Shown: positions 14,488 to 22,704 of the stretch, piece by piece
Numbering within the stretch: the stretch's first letter is position 1
Layout: the number at the start of each line of letters is the position of its first letter
Source of the DNA: JAUVXJ01 sp034430275
GTDB lineage: Bacteria > Chloroflexota > Anaerolineae > UBA7937 > B3-Chlor
DNA length: 36,629 nucleotides
Reading direction: 5' to 3'
Assembly: GCA_034430275.1 (NCBI GenBank)
Contig: DAOUEW010000332.1
Span: 1-36,629 of the forward strand
Position numbers and translations under genes: made by a program
The notes under the pieces: model-generated
What the model was told of the DNA's origin: nothing
Seen by the model: only the letters and a program-made list of their open reading frames with translations
The model's database searches: none

Positions 14488-15204
14488 ATGCCTACAGACG
14501 GAGCATCCAAGAGCCGCCCACCCTTGAACGTGCTGCAACTGGGCCTCCACCCCTACGACGGAGCCCTCAGGCTCCAGCATCAGGTCGTTGCTGCCAGACG
14601 TGAGGGCCGAGTTCCGGACACTCTCATCCTGCTCCAGCATCCGCCGGTGATCACCCTCGGCCGACGCGGCAATGAGCACAACATCCTGGCGTCCAGGGCG
14701 TGGTTGGCCGAGCACAACATCGAGATCCATCGAGTGGAACGTGGCGGTGACGTAACGTACCACGGACCCGGACAGTTGGTGGGGTATCCCATCATGGACC
14801 TTCGCCAGCACCGCGAGGACGTCGGGTGGTACATGCACTGCCTGGAAGAAGTCCTCATACGCACACTGGGCGAATTCGGCATCCAGGCTGGGCGCTCGCC
14901 AGGGAACATCGGTGTATGGCTAGACGAGCAGAGAAAGATCGCAGCCCTCGGAGCACGCATAGAGAGGTGGATCACCTACCATGGCTTTGCCCTCAACGTA
15001 GGAGCCGACAGCTCCCACTCCCGGCTCATCGTGCCTTGCGGACTAGCAGACAAAGAGGTGACCTCCATGGAGGAGGCCCTGGGACGAGAGATGGACATGG
15101 GCGGAGTGCGCGAAAGCGTCGTGCGGAGTTTCGTCTCGATCTTCGGTGTGGATGCAAGGGAAGTCGCCCTCGGGGATCTGCTCCCATTGTTGGAGCGCAC
15201 CTGA
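14488..15204 (+). CDS. lipB: Octanoyl-[acyl-carrier-protein] transferase LipB
   Basis: 238 residues from ATG 14488. LipB moves the octanoyl group from acyl carrier protein to lipoyl domains of 2-oxoacid dehydrogenases or the glycine cleavage H protein, the first step of lipoate synthesis. Family signature RGGDVTYHGPGQLVGYPI lies at about 85-102. The catalytic pair is visible as K150 (EQRKIAALG) and C184 (LIVPCGLADKEVTSM). A HGFALNV strand separates them. The expected partner, lipA, is not in the window. It may share the promoter at 13674-13703 with the glycosyltransferase, from which it is functionally unrelated. Confidence 0.95.
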   Translation: MPTDGASKSRPPLNVLQLGLHPYDGALRLQHQVVAARREGRVPDTLILLQHPPVITLGRRGNEHNILASRAWLAEHNIEIHRVERGGDVTYHGPGQLVGYPIMDLRQHREDVGWYMHCLEEVLIRTLGEFGIQAGRSPGNIGVWLDEQRKIAALGARIERWITYHGFALNVGADSSHSRLIVPCGLADKEVTSMEEALGREMDMGGVRESVVRSFVSIFGVDAREVALGDLLPLLERT

Positions 15205-15266
15205 TGGGGCGGAACCGTCCATCACGGACCAGCTCCTGGGCAGCCACCATGGGGCTCCAGGTGGGC

Positions 15267-15295
15267 TTGTCAATCAACGACGATTCTGCTATAAT
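15267..15295 (+). promoter_or_regulatory. Strong promoter of tRNA-Pro
   Basis: TTGTCA (15267-15272), 17-bp spacer, TATAAT (15290-15295). Transcription should start near 15302, 17 nt ahead of the tRNA. Confidence 0.85.
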
Positions 15296-15318
15296 ATGCG
15301 TGGTCAAGGGCGATTCAT

Positions 15319-15394
<76 letters not shown>

Positions 15395-15460
15395 CCTGCA
15401 TATCGGCGTAGCGGGGTGTCATCCCCTCCGCCTTGTAACGGGTGCTCTGTGATTCCTCGG

Positions 15461-15495
15461 ATGGCCGGCAGCCCGCTATGCTGTCGGCCATTTTC
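15461..15495 (+). terminator. Intrinsic terminator between tRNA-Pro and the kinase operon
   Basis: ATGGCCGGCAG (15461-15471) pairs with CTGTCGGCCAT (15481-15491), an 11-bp stem with one G-T pair and a 9-nt loop, followed by TTTTC. A weaker hairpin with a GGGG/CCCC core and a TGTCAT loop lies just upstream (about 15409-15432). Confidence 0.75.
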
Positions 15496-15532
15496 GGTGT
15501 GTCGACCAGGGAATCTCGATTGAGAGTCTACC

Positions 15533-17038
15533 ATGGACGAAGCGGTCTACCGGTGCCCCGATCTGGGCGCCGACGATATCACACTTCTCCACCGCATTGA
15601 GAGAGACCTGCCCATCCTGGCGGACATCTCCGGAGCGGACATGCTGGTTTACTGTCGGCTGGCGGAGGGCCAAGCGGTGGTGTTGGCGCAGGCCAGGCCC
15701 CACTCAGTACCGCCCATCTACGACGAGCCGATGCTCGGTCAGGTTATCGCCGAACCAGAGAAGCCGGCCGTGATGGACGCGCTGGAGACTGGGAGTTCCA
15801 CGAGAGGAACGCAGGGAGTACGTGCCGAAGGTGCACCTGTCGTGCAGGAGGCCCAGCCGATATTCGGCTTGGATGACAAGGTGATCGCTGCGCTGTCCGT
15901 CGAGAAGACGATGATAGAACACGAACGCCATCGGCACCGGCCTCTCAGGTTTAGAAAAGCCCTCGAGCGCCTACAGGCGATGGTCTTACAGAGTGAGTTG
16001 CAGGGCCTCGACGCCCTGACGCCATTCGGCGAAGAGGATGGTATCCTGCTCGTGGACCAGCGCCGCCGCATTCGGTACGCGACCGACATCGCCACGAACC
16101 TCTACCGGCGATTGCGCTACATGGACACCCTGGAGAAGAAGGAACTGTCCAGTCTGGACACCGGAGACGATCGGTTCGTCGAGAGAGCGCTACTCGAGAA
16201 GCGGTGTCTGGAGGAAGAGGCCGTTGAGGCGGACAGGGTGTGGATAAGGAAGGCGATACCCATCTTCGCGCAAACGGACTCGGTCCCGCTGTCCTGGCGT
16301 CTTCTCCGTCTCTCCAAGCCAGCCCAGATGACGGTCACCGGTGTGCTCTTGCTCATTCACGATGCGACTGAGGCCCGCCGCGAGGAGAAGGATGCCCGGA
16401 TCAGGGCTGCAATGATCCAGGAAATACACCACCGTGTCAAGAACAACCTGCAAACAATCGCCTCGCTGCTCCGGCTGCAGGCTCGCAGGGCAGACTCCGA
16501 CGAAGTGAAGCAGGTACTGTCGGATGTCGTCAGCCGGATACTGAGCGTGGCAGCCGTTCACGAGTTCCTCTCGGAGCACGAGTCGAGGGTGATCAACATC
16601 AAGGATGTGAGCCGAAGGATCCTGGATCAACTGCGGGAGGGAGTGGTCAGCGCGGAGAAAGGCATCCAATTCACACTTCGCGGGTCGAATATCTACCTGC
16701 CCACCCAGCAGGCGACTGCTTGCGCCTTGATCATCAATGAGCTGTTGCAGAACGCTCTGGAACACGGATTCGCTCCGACGGAGGGAGGTGAGGTGATCCT
16801 CGAAATACGCGATGGCGCCGACCGCGTAACGTTGAAGATCAGCGACTCCGGCAAGGGTTTGCCGGGCGGGTTCGACCTGGAGCAGGATAGCCATCTGGGA
16901 CTCACCATAGTGCAGACCCTTGTGAAGGATGATCTGAGGGGAGGGTTCGAGCTGAGAGACGGCGATGGCGTCCAGGCGATCGTGACCTTTCCCAAAACAC
17001 CATTAGGGGGTGATCGAAAATGGAGCAGCCTAGAGTAG
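15533..17038 (+). CDS. pdtaS: PdtaS-like sensor histidine kinase (HisKA_2)
   Basis: 501 residues from ATG 15533. No membrane segment or signal peptide, so it is a cytosolic sensor. N-terminal about 10-130 resembles the GAF-like H_kinase_N domain of PdtaS; about 165-285 is PAS-like (GILLVDQRRRIRYATDIA...GVLLLIHDATEARR); then the phospho-acceptor EIHHRVKNNLQTIASLLRLQ (His299/His300) and a HATPase_c domain with N box ELLQNALEHGF, DSGKGLPGG and LGLTIVQTL. This kinase type is known to pair with ANTAR-domain regulators (PdtaS/PdtaR, EutW/EutV). The gene overlaps the regulator by 19 nt. The signal is unknown. I see no promoter between the tRNA terminator and this gene. Confidence 0.93.
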   Translation: MDEAVYRCPDLGADDITLLHRIERDLPILADISGADMLVYCRLAEGQAVVLAQARPHSVPPIYDEPMLGQVIAEPEKPAVMDALETGSSTRGTQGVRAEGAPVVQEAQPIFGLDDKVIAALSVEKTMIEHERHRHRPLRFRKALERLQAMVLQSELQGLDALTPFGEEDGILLVDQRRRIRYATDIATNLYRRLRYMDTLEKKELSSLDTGDDRFVERALLEKRCLEEEAVEADRVWIRKAIPIFAQTDSVPLSWRLLRLSKPAQMTVTGVLLLIHDATEARREEKDARIRAAMIQEIHHRVKNNLQTIASLLRLQARRADSDEVKQVLSDVVSRILSVAAVHEFLSEHESRVINIKDVSRRILDQLREGVVSAEKGIQFTLRGSNIYLPTQQATACALIINELLQNALEHGFAPTEGGEVILEIRDGADRVTLKISDSGKGLPGGFDLEQDSHLGLTIVQTLVKDDLRGGFELRDGDGVQAIVTFPKTPLGGDRKWSSLE

Positions 17039-17607
17039 TTGTAGCAGACGACGAATCCATCGTACGTATGGATCTCAGGGAGATGTTGGAGAGTCTGGGA
17101 TACCTGGTGGTCGGCGAGGCTGGTGACGGTGAGAGCGCCGTGCACCTGGCCCGCGAGCTCAGACCCAACATCGTGATCATGGACATCAAGATGCCGGGCA
17201 TGGACGGAATCGAGGCTGGTCGCGTTCTGACCGAGGAGAGGATCTCACCGGTTCTGCTCCTGACCGCCTACAGCCAGCACGACCTCGTCGAGAGGGCCAA
17301 GGAAGCAGGCGTCATGGCCTACATCGTCAAGCCTTTCCATGAAGCTGACCTGGCGCCGGCTATCGAAGTGGCCCTGCGAAGATGGCAAGAGTTTCGATCT
17401 CTGGAGAAGGAGGTCGAAGACTTGAAGGAAGCGCTGGAGACGAGGAAGCTCGTTGATCGCGCCAAGGGCATCCTCATGGATACGCAGGGATTGAGCGAGG
17501 CAGACGCCTTCCGGCGCATTCAGAAGACGAGTATGGATCAGCGTAAGCCCATGAAGGAGGTGGCCGAGGCCATAGTGCTCGCTCATGAGGCCGGAAAGGG
17601 AGAATAG
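17020..17607 (+). CDS. pdtaR: ANTAR-domain response regulator (PdtaR-like)
   Basis: 195 residues from ATG 17020 with an AGGGGGTG ribosome-binding site, inside the end of the kinase gene (19-nt overlap). The receiver domain is complete: acidic pair D10/D11, phospho-acceptor D55 (IVIMDIKMPGMDG), T82 (LLTAY) and K104 (YIVKPF). A coiled coil follows (about 115-135) and then an ANTAR domain about 130-190 (KLVDRAKGILMDTQGLSEADAF, with KAGIL-like core and the RKPMKEVAEAIV end). ANTAR proteins bind paired RNA hairpins and prevent transcription termination or change translation. The RNA targets here are not identified. The C-terminus overlaps nadE by 23 nt. Confidence 0.95.
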   Translation: MEQPRVVVADDESIVRMDLREMLESLGYLVVGEAGDGESAVHLARELRPNIVIMDIKMPGMDGIEAGRVLTEERISPVLLLTAYSQHDLVERAKEAGVMAYIVKPFHEADLAPAIEVALRRWQEFRSLEKEVEDLKEALETRKLVDRAKGILMDTQGLSEADAFRRIQKTSMDQRKPMKEVAEAIVLAHEAGKGE

Positions 17608-18340
17608 TCAAACGGCTGCCGCGCTGATCGACGATATCGTCCACTGGATTCGGCACCAGATCAGTATGGCCGGAGCAGGTGGCGTCGTGGTGGGTATGAG
17701 TGGTGGCCTCGATTCCTCCGTCGCGGCCGTCCTCTGCAAACAGGCTCTCGGCGACGCCGTCCGAGGGCTGATCTTGCCTTGCGGGAGCGATCCCTACGAC
17801 GAGACTCACGCTCGCCTGGTCGCTCAGCGCTTCGACATCACGACCGAGACGGTGGACCTGGGTCCCGTGTTCGACCTGTTGGTGAGCGCGCTCCCATCGG
17901 GAAGTCGGTTGTCGGTGGCCAACCTGAAGCCGCGCCTCCGCATGACCGTCCTGTACTACTACGCTAACGGGCTAGGCTACCTGGTGATCGGGTCGGGCAA
18001 CAAGAGCGAACTCCTGACAGGCTACTTCACCAAGTACGGGGACGGCGGCGTGGATCTGCTGCCACTCGGGGGGCTGCTCAAGACGGAAGTCCAGGACCTG
18101 GCCAGGTTCCTGGATATCCCTGGAGAGGTCATCGACAAGCCGCCCAGCGCGGGGCTCTGGGAAGGCCAGACGGATGAAGGTGAGATGGGTATCTCCTACG
18201 AGGAACTGGACCGCGCCATTCTCGTACTCCAGGGCCGAGAAAACGACAGCCCCGGGGACGAGGATCTGGACAAGGTCCGTCTGAAGATCTCCAAGAGTCT
18301 ACATAAGCGCGCCCTCATTCCCAGGTACGAGCCTCGATAG
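17585..18340 (+). CDS. nadE: NH3-dependent NAD+ synthetase
   Basis: 251 residues from ATG 17585, which lies inside pdtaR; the overlap is 23 nt. The pyrophosphatase P-loop is SGGLDSS at about 39-45 (VVGMSGGLDSSVAAVL), followed by SGNKSELLTGYFTKYGDGGVDLLPLGGLLKTEV, PPSAGLWEGQTDEGEMG and a C-terminal KRALIPRYEPR. There is no amidase domain, so it is the short form that uses ammonia to amidate nicotinic acid adenine dinucleotide. Placement at the end of a two-component operon is unusual for a housekeeping enzyme. A terminator at 18376-18405 closes the operon. Confidence 0.95.
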   Translation: MRPERENSQTAAALIDDIVHWIRHQISMAGAGGVVVGMSGGLDSSVAAVLCKQALGDAVRGLILPCGSDPYDETHARLVAQRFDITTETVDLGPVFDLLVSALPSGSRLSVANLKPRLRMTVLYYYANGLGYLVIGSGNKSELLTGYFTKYGDGGVDLLPLGGLLKTEVQDLARFLDIPGEVIDKPPSAGLWEGQTDEGEMGISYEELDRAILVLQGRENDSPGDEDLDKVRLKISKSLHKRALIPRYEPR

Positions 18341-18375
18341 GGAGGGCCAAGGAGCGGCCTAGGTTGGCATGCCGG

Positions 18376-18405
18376 GGGCACCGAGCGGTCGCGGTGCCCT
18401 TCTTC
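18376..18405 (+). terminator. Intrinsic terminator after nadE
   Basis: GGGCACCG (18376-18383) pairs perfectly with CGGTGCCC (18392-18399) over an 8-nt loop, followed by TTCTTC. Its position excludes the TTG at 18407 as a sensible start for the next gene. Confidence 0.75.
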
Positions 18406-18463
18406 GTTGGGTTTCTGTTTGCCAGGCCGTGAGCCAGAATCGTTACGCTCGAGGAGCGGAGAG

Positions 18464-20830
18464 TTGCTGAATCTTCCCCACCTTTTCGATCCCCGACCGG
18501 GGCCACTGCCTCCCCATGATCTACAGCTTCACCTCATCCTGATGGCTCTATACGCCGCAGGTCTGGGGGCGACCATCTACTGGGGTGTCTCCTCGAAAAG
18601 GTCAGCCCTCGTTCGCTGGTACGCGATGGGGCAGCTCGCACTGTCCTCGGCGATCCTGGGCCTGATGACAGCTCGTCTGCTGGCTATCCCCTACCTCTCC
18701 ACCAGAGCCTACCTCTACGCGGCCATCGCGGTCAGCGCCGTGGCCTGGGCTGCTGGCGCAGCCCGCTACGCCCATCGTACGGGCCTCCTCGCGCGACAAC
18801 TGGGCCTGCTCACACTCTCATGGAAGGGCGACGAACCCGCGACGCCGCTGGGCGACATTGGTGTGCTCGTACCCATACACCTCGTAGGGCTGATGTTCCT
18901 GGTTGTTCAGTCTGGACGCTCGTATTCCGAAATGATCGGGCTACTGTTGCTGCTCCTGAGCCCGCAATTGGCGCTCAGCGTCCTGGAGAGGGGGGGGGCG
19001 ATCCACCTCGAGGCTCTAACGCCTCTGCACTTCGCCTACCTTGCGGCAGTGGCTCGCCGCGCCTGGGCGGAGGTGATTGCTCAGCCTCTGCCTCTCCACG
19101 ATGGGTTCGTCTATCCGGAGCCAGTCTCCGTACTCCTGGGCGTCGAGGCCGTCTTCCTGGCCTCAGTGCTCTACGTTCTCCTCTGTCAGGGCTATCTGTT
19201 GGCGCTTTGGCGCAGGGCCGAACACAGGTACCTGATCTACGTGGCGCTGGCACTGGCGACCGTCGTCTCTCTATGGGCGGGCATCGCCTACTTCCGGCAT
19301 CGTACGCACGGGGTCACCGCCAATGACCCCTACGCCTATGCCCAGATGGCTGTTGATCTCGCCGAGCACGGAGATCCGAGGCACCACTTCGCCCTGTTCC
19401 CCCGGGTGAGCCATCTGGGGATTTCCTGGTGGCCCGTGGTCCACTACGGCTACCAGGTACGAATGCCACCCCTCCGGCCAGATGGCTACACCGCAACCGA
19501 CTGGCCGCCAGGATGGCCACTGATACTAGCAGCGGGCTACCTCCTGCTGGGAGAACAAGGTCTCTACCTCGCCAACCCCGCGGTCGGCCTGCTCTCTCTG
19601 GGCATCCTCGTGGCGCTGCTTGCGGAACTGAACCACGATAGGAGTTGGGGAGAGCGCTTGCTAGGTGGTTCATTCGCGGCCTGTTGCCTGGCGACGTCGT
19701 ATGAACAGATGGACCGACTCATGGTCCCCATGGCTGATGCGTCGGCGTCGCTATTCACCATGCTCACGATTCTCCTGCTCCTGAGAGGGACGAGGAACCG
19801 GCCTCGCTTGTACGCCGTGCTGGCCGGTTTCTGCTTCGGCTGGGCCTATTTGATCCGCCACACGCAGCTCGCGCTGGGACTAAGCGCACTGGTCGCCTTA
19901 TTGTATCTTGTCCGAGAACGATTCACCCTCAGACAGCGGTGGGTGGCCATCGGCCTGTTTGGCCTCACAGCCCTCCTCGTAGCCCTTCCCGACTTGCTGT
20001 ATCATCAACTGGTTTTCGGACACTTCCTGACGCCGGAGTCCACGGAACTGGAACTCTTCAGCCTGGCCTACGTACCTGCTACCGCGAGGCTGATGTGGCA
20101 GCGAGCTTGCTCTGGAAACGAATTCGGCTTTCTGGTTCCACTCCTGGTCTGGGGCGCGTACCGTATGTATGCCGAGAAAAGGGGGGAGTTCCTGGTCCTG
20201 CTCACCGCATTCCTCGCGGTGTTGGCCGTCCACCTTCCCTACGCGGCGCTGCGGCTGCGCGATCTCCTATCCCTCTTTCCCATCCTGCTGGCCTGGGTAG
20301 GGTACGGTGTGGTTGACCTCTGGAAGAGGATTCCAGCGCGAGGCACCCTGCGCCAATATCGCCGCCAAACCGTGGGCCTTGTGATCCTTCTTGGCCTGTT
20401 GCTGCTGCCCGTATTCCGCTGTTGGCCCATCCTTCCCCGCGCCTGGAGGGCGTACAGGGCTAGCTTCGGTCACGTGTCGGCGGCGGAGCGGGAAGGCTTC
20501 GAGGCAGTGGAGCAGAACACCGTGCTGCCGTGCGTGGTGGGCTCCTCTATGAACGGCGGGCCCATCGACCTCTATGCCGGGCGAGATGCGTTCCGCCCGG
20601 AGTTCTGGACAGAGGGAGAGTTCGACGTCTTCTTGCGTCAGATGTTCGAGGAGGACACCAGGGTGTATATCCTCGACGATGGTGAATCGCTGGGGCCGAT
20701 CCTCGAGTACGCAGAAGCCCACTACCGGGTCACCAGCGGGGCACACGTGGAGGTCCCGGTCTTTGGCGATCCCAGCAAGGTATCTTCCGTCCTCTATGAG
20801 ATATTGCCGCAATCCGAGGCATCAAGGTGA
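18464..20830 (+). CDS. GT39-like membrane glycosyltransferase with extended N-terminus
   Basis: I choose TTG 18464 (788 residues) because GAGGAG lies 7 nt upstream; the open frame extends to TTG 18407, which touches the nadE terminator. The protein has several N-terminal membrane segments of its own, then a PMT_2-like core: an extracytoplasmic loop with TANDPYAYAQMAVDLAEHGD, the position of the family's acidic catalytic pair, then PPGWPLILAAGYLLLGEQG and many membrane helices. A soluble tail after about 660 (EREGFEAVEQNTVLPCVVG) is likely outside. It should transfer a sugar from polyprenyl phosphate to a protein or glycan. The stop overlaps the next gene (GTGA). Confidence 0.85.
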   Translation: MLNLPHLFDPRPGPLPPHDLQLHLILMALYAAGLGATIYWGVSSKRSALVRWYAMGQLALSSAILGLMTARLLAIPYLSTRAYLYAAIAVSAVAWAAGAARYAHRTGLLARQLGLLTLSWKGDEPATPLGDIGVLVPIHLVGLMFLVVQSGRSYSEMIGLLLLLLSPQLALSVLERGGAIHLEALTPLHFAYLAAVARRAWAEVIAQPLPLHDGFVYPEPVSVLLGVEAVFLASVLYVLLCQGYLLALWRRAEHRYLIYVALALATVVSLWAGIAYFRHRTHGVTANDPYAYAQMAVDLAEHGDPRHHFALFPRVSHLGISWWPVVHYGYQVRMPPLRPDGYTATDWPPGWPLILAAGYLLLGEQGLYLANPAVGLLSLGILVALLAELNHDRSWGERLLGGSFAACCLATSYEQMDRLMVPMADASASLFTMLTILLLLRGTRNRPRLYAVLAGFCFGWAYLIRHTQLALGLSALVALLYLVRERFTLRQRWVAIGLFGLTALLVALPDLLYHQLVFGHFLTPESTELELFSLAYVPATARLMWQRACSGNEFGFLVPLLVWGAYRMYAEKRGEFLVLLTAFLAVLAVHLPYAALRLRDLLSLFPILLAWVGYGVVDLWKRIPARGTLRQYRRQTVGLVILLGLLLLPVFRCWPILPRAWRAYRASFGHVSAAEREGFEAVEQNTVLPCVVGSSMNGGPIDLYAGRDAFRPEFWTEGEFDVFLRQMFEEDTRVYILDDGESLGPILEYAEAHYRVTSGAHVEVPVFGDPSKVSSVLYEILPQSEASR

Positions 20831-22704
20831 ACAGAAAGGCCTACGCCCTCATCCTTGCACCAGCTCTGTCATTTGCGCTCTTCATCGTGGAGGTGCTACG
20901 TCGCCACGAATACGAGGCCCTGGCCTCCCCGCTGGGTCTGGCTGCGACCGCCTTGATCGCACTCGCCGCGGTGGTGAGCATCTGGGTCGCCTACTCTCTG
21001 TTGCTCAGCAGACTGGCCCCCATGGATCTAGAGCAGGCTCTCCGCGTCGACCTGTGGTGCCATGTGCCCATGTTGGCGTGTCTGGCCTATTTCGTGCCTT
21101 CGATGGGCAGCATCCTCAATATCGGGACCACGCTGTTCTCCGTCGCTCTGGCCGGCATGCTCGCGTGCAGGCTGGCCGTTGCGCTCTACTGCCGCAGATC
21201 GCAGTTGGAGAGAATAGCAGCCCGCCCGTACCTGGTCCTGTGGCTGGTGATCGCCCTTGCTGCCATTCTCAGGATCAGTCTCATCGCCACGAACCGCTTC
21301 CATGGCGATGAGGCGCTGTACTCCCACTGGGGGTTGCTCATCGCGTCGGGCAAGGACATCTTCCTCAGGCACGGAGTCATCGTTGACAAACCGCCTGTCT
21401 TCTTGTATACGCTGGCTCTGTTTTTCAAGGTCTTCGGGCCCAGCGAGACCGCGGCGCGTCTGCCGAACATCCTGTCCAGCCTGGTGTCCATGGTTCTCGT
21501 GTATCACATCGCCCTGATAGTCACCAACCATCGTGTGGCCCTGCTCAGCGTAGTCTTCGTGGCTTTGTCTCCCTTCGACGTGCAGTTCGCGCCCACGGCC
21601 TTCACTGATCCGATGATGGTCTGTCTATCTCTGGCCTCGTTCCTGTTGGCCCTCAAGAGTCGCCACTTGCCAGCCGGGCTGACCATGGGTCTCGCGGTGA
21701 TGACCAAGCCCACGGCGGTCCTCTTCGTGCCTCTGTTGTTGTTCTTCACCTGGCTCCCCTTCGGCAGTTCGTGGCTCAGCAGACGGCTGGCCAAGGCCAT
21801 TCTTTCGTTGGCTATGGGCTTCCTGGTCGTCTGCCTGGCCGTGGTCTGCTGGGACTTGGTCATTCGCGTCAACTGCGTGAACTTCCTCTCGGCCAGCGCT
21901 GCCAGATACGGCGGTTTGAGACTGGCGTCACCAGAGCGTCTGCTACCGCGCCTCCAGGCCTGGCTCCGCCAGCTTCACTGTCTGACCGGCTCCAGATTGC
22001 TGGACGCCGTCCTCGTCCTGGGCGTCCCCGTGCTGCTGGCCGCCGGGGTATGGCGTCGCCGCAGCGATATCGGATGGTTACTGGACTGGACACTGGTGGT
22101 CTTCTTCGTGTACTACATGGCCGTCCACACGCTGTTGACCTTCAGCGTCTGGGACAGGTACATGCTGGGCCTGGTTCCCGTCGTCGCCATCTTGCTTGCT
22201 CGGGTGGTGCTCCTGCCCCTCGATCTCTTGCTGCACCGGACAGGTCACAATGTGCGGGCTAAAGCCACCTACCTCGCCTCGGTGGCGGTACTACTCGCCC
22301 TGGTGGTGCTCGCCCCGACGCAGGTAGCTCTGCGGTACGGCTTCCCCGTGGGAGGGGACCACGGAGCCTTCCAGGGCATCGACGACGTTGCCGACTACTT
22401 CAGAGCGAACGCCCCAGCCGGATCCATCGTCTTTCACAAGTGGCTAGCCTGGCATTACTCGTTCTACATGTTCGATGTGCCGGTAGAGTACTACTGGTAC
22501 CCGGACCACGACTTCGTTCTTACCAGCGCCGAGCGACTTCCCAATCTCAAGAAGTACGTGGTGTTTCCTAGCTGGACCAGCGCGGACGAACTGGAGGGGG
22601 TCTTGAACGCGGGGGGCTGGAGCCTGAACGAGCTGTACCGCACCTATCGTCCCGATGGCACGGTGTCTTTCACCATCTACCAGATCCAACCGCTCGACCC
22701 ATGA
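20827..22704 (+). CDS. GT39/PMT_2-family polyprenyl-phosphate sugar transferase
   Basis: 625 residues from GTG 20827, overlapping the previous stop by 4 nt. About 12 membrane segments. The GT39 signature is clear in the first long outer loop: RFHGDEALYSHWGLLIASGKD, with the Asp-Glu catalytic pair, then VDKPPVFLYTLALFFKVFGPSE and AARLPNILSS. It is the ArnT/PMT type, using polyprenyl-phosphate-linked sugars outside the membrane. A C-terminal outer segment (ADYFRANAPAGSIVFHKWLAWHY, read across a loop) is typical of bacterial members. It overlaps the following YfhO gene by 4 nt (ATGA), so the three are coupled. Confidence 0.9.
   Translation: MNRKAYALILAPALSFALFIVEVLRRHEYEALASPLGLAATALIALAAVVSIWVAYSLLLSRLAPMDLEQALRVDLWCHVPMLACLAYFVPSMGSILNIGTTLFSVALAGMLACRLAVALYCRRSQLERIAARPYLVLWLVIALAAILRISLIATNRFHGDEALYSHWGLLIASGKDIFLRHGVIVDKPPVFLYTLALFFKVFGPSETAARLPNILSSLVSMVLVYHIALIVTNHRVALLSVVFVALSPFDVQFAPTAFTDPMMVCLSLASFLLALKSRHLPAGLTMGLAVMTKPTAVLFVPLLLFFTWLPFGSSWLSRRLAKAILSLAMGFLVVCLAVVCWDLVIRVNCVNFLSASAARYGGLRLASPERLLPRLQAWLRQLHCLTGSRLLDAVLVLGVPVLLAAGVWRRRSDIGWLLDWTLVVFFVYYMAVHTLLTFSVWDRYMLGLVPVVAILLARVVLLPLDLLLHRTGHNVRAKATYLASVAVLLALVVLAPTQVALRYGFPVGGDHGAFQGIDDVADYFRANAPAGSIVFHKWLAWHYSFYMFDVPVEYYWYPDHDFVLTSAERLPNLKKYVVFPSWTSADELEGVLNAGGWSLNELYRTYRPDGTVSFTIYQIQPLDP

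Noticed and set aside
18345..18405. Possible ANTAR target hairpins after nadE
   Set aside because: The GGCC/GGCC hairpin has a 7-nt loop and the next hairpin an 8-nt loop. Neither fits the paired hexaloops with A1 and G4 known for ANTAR targets. The second is a standard terminator.
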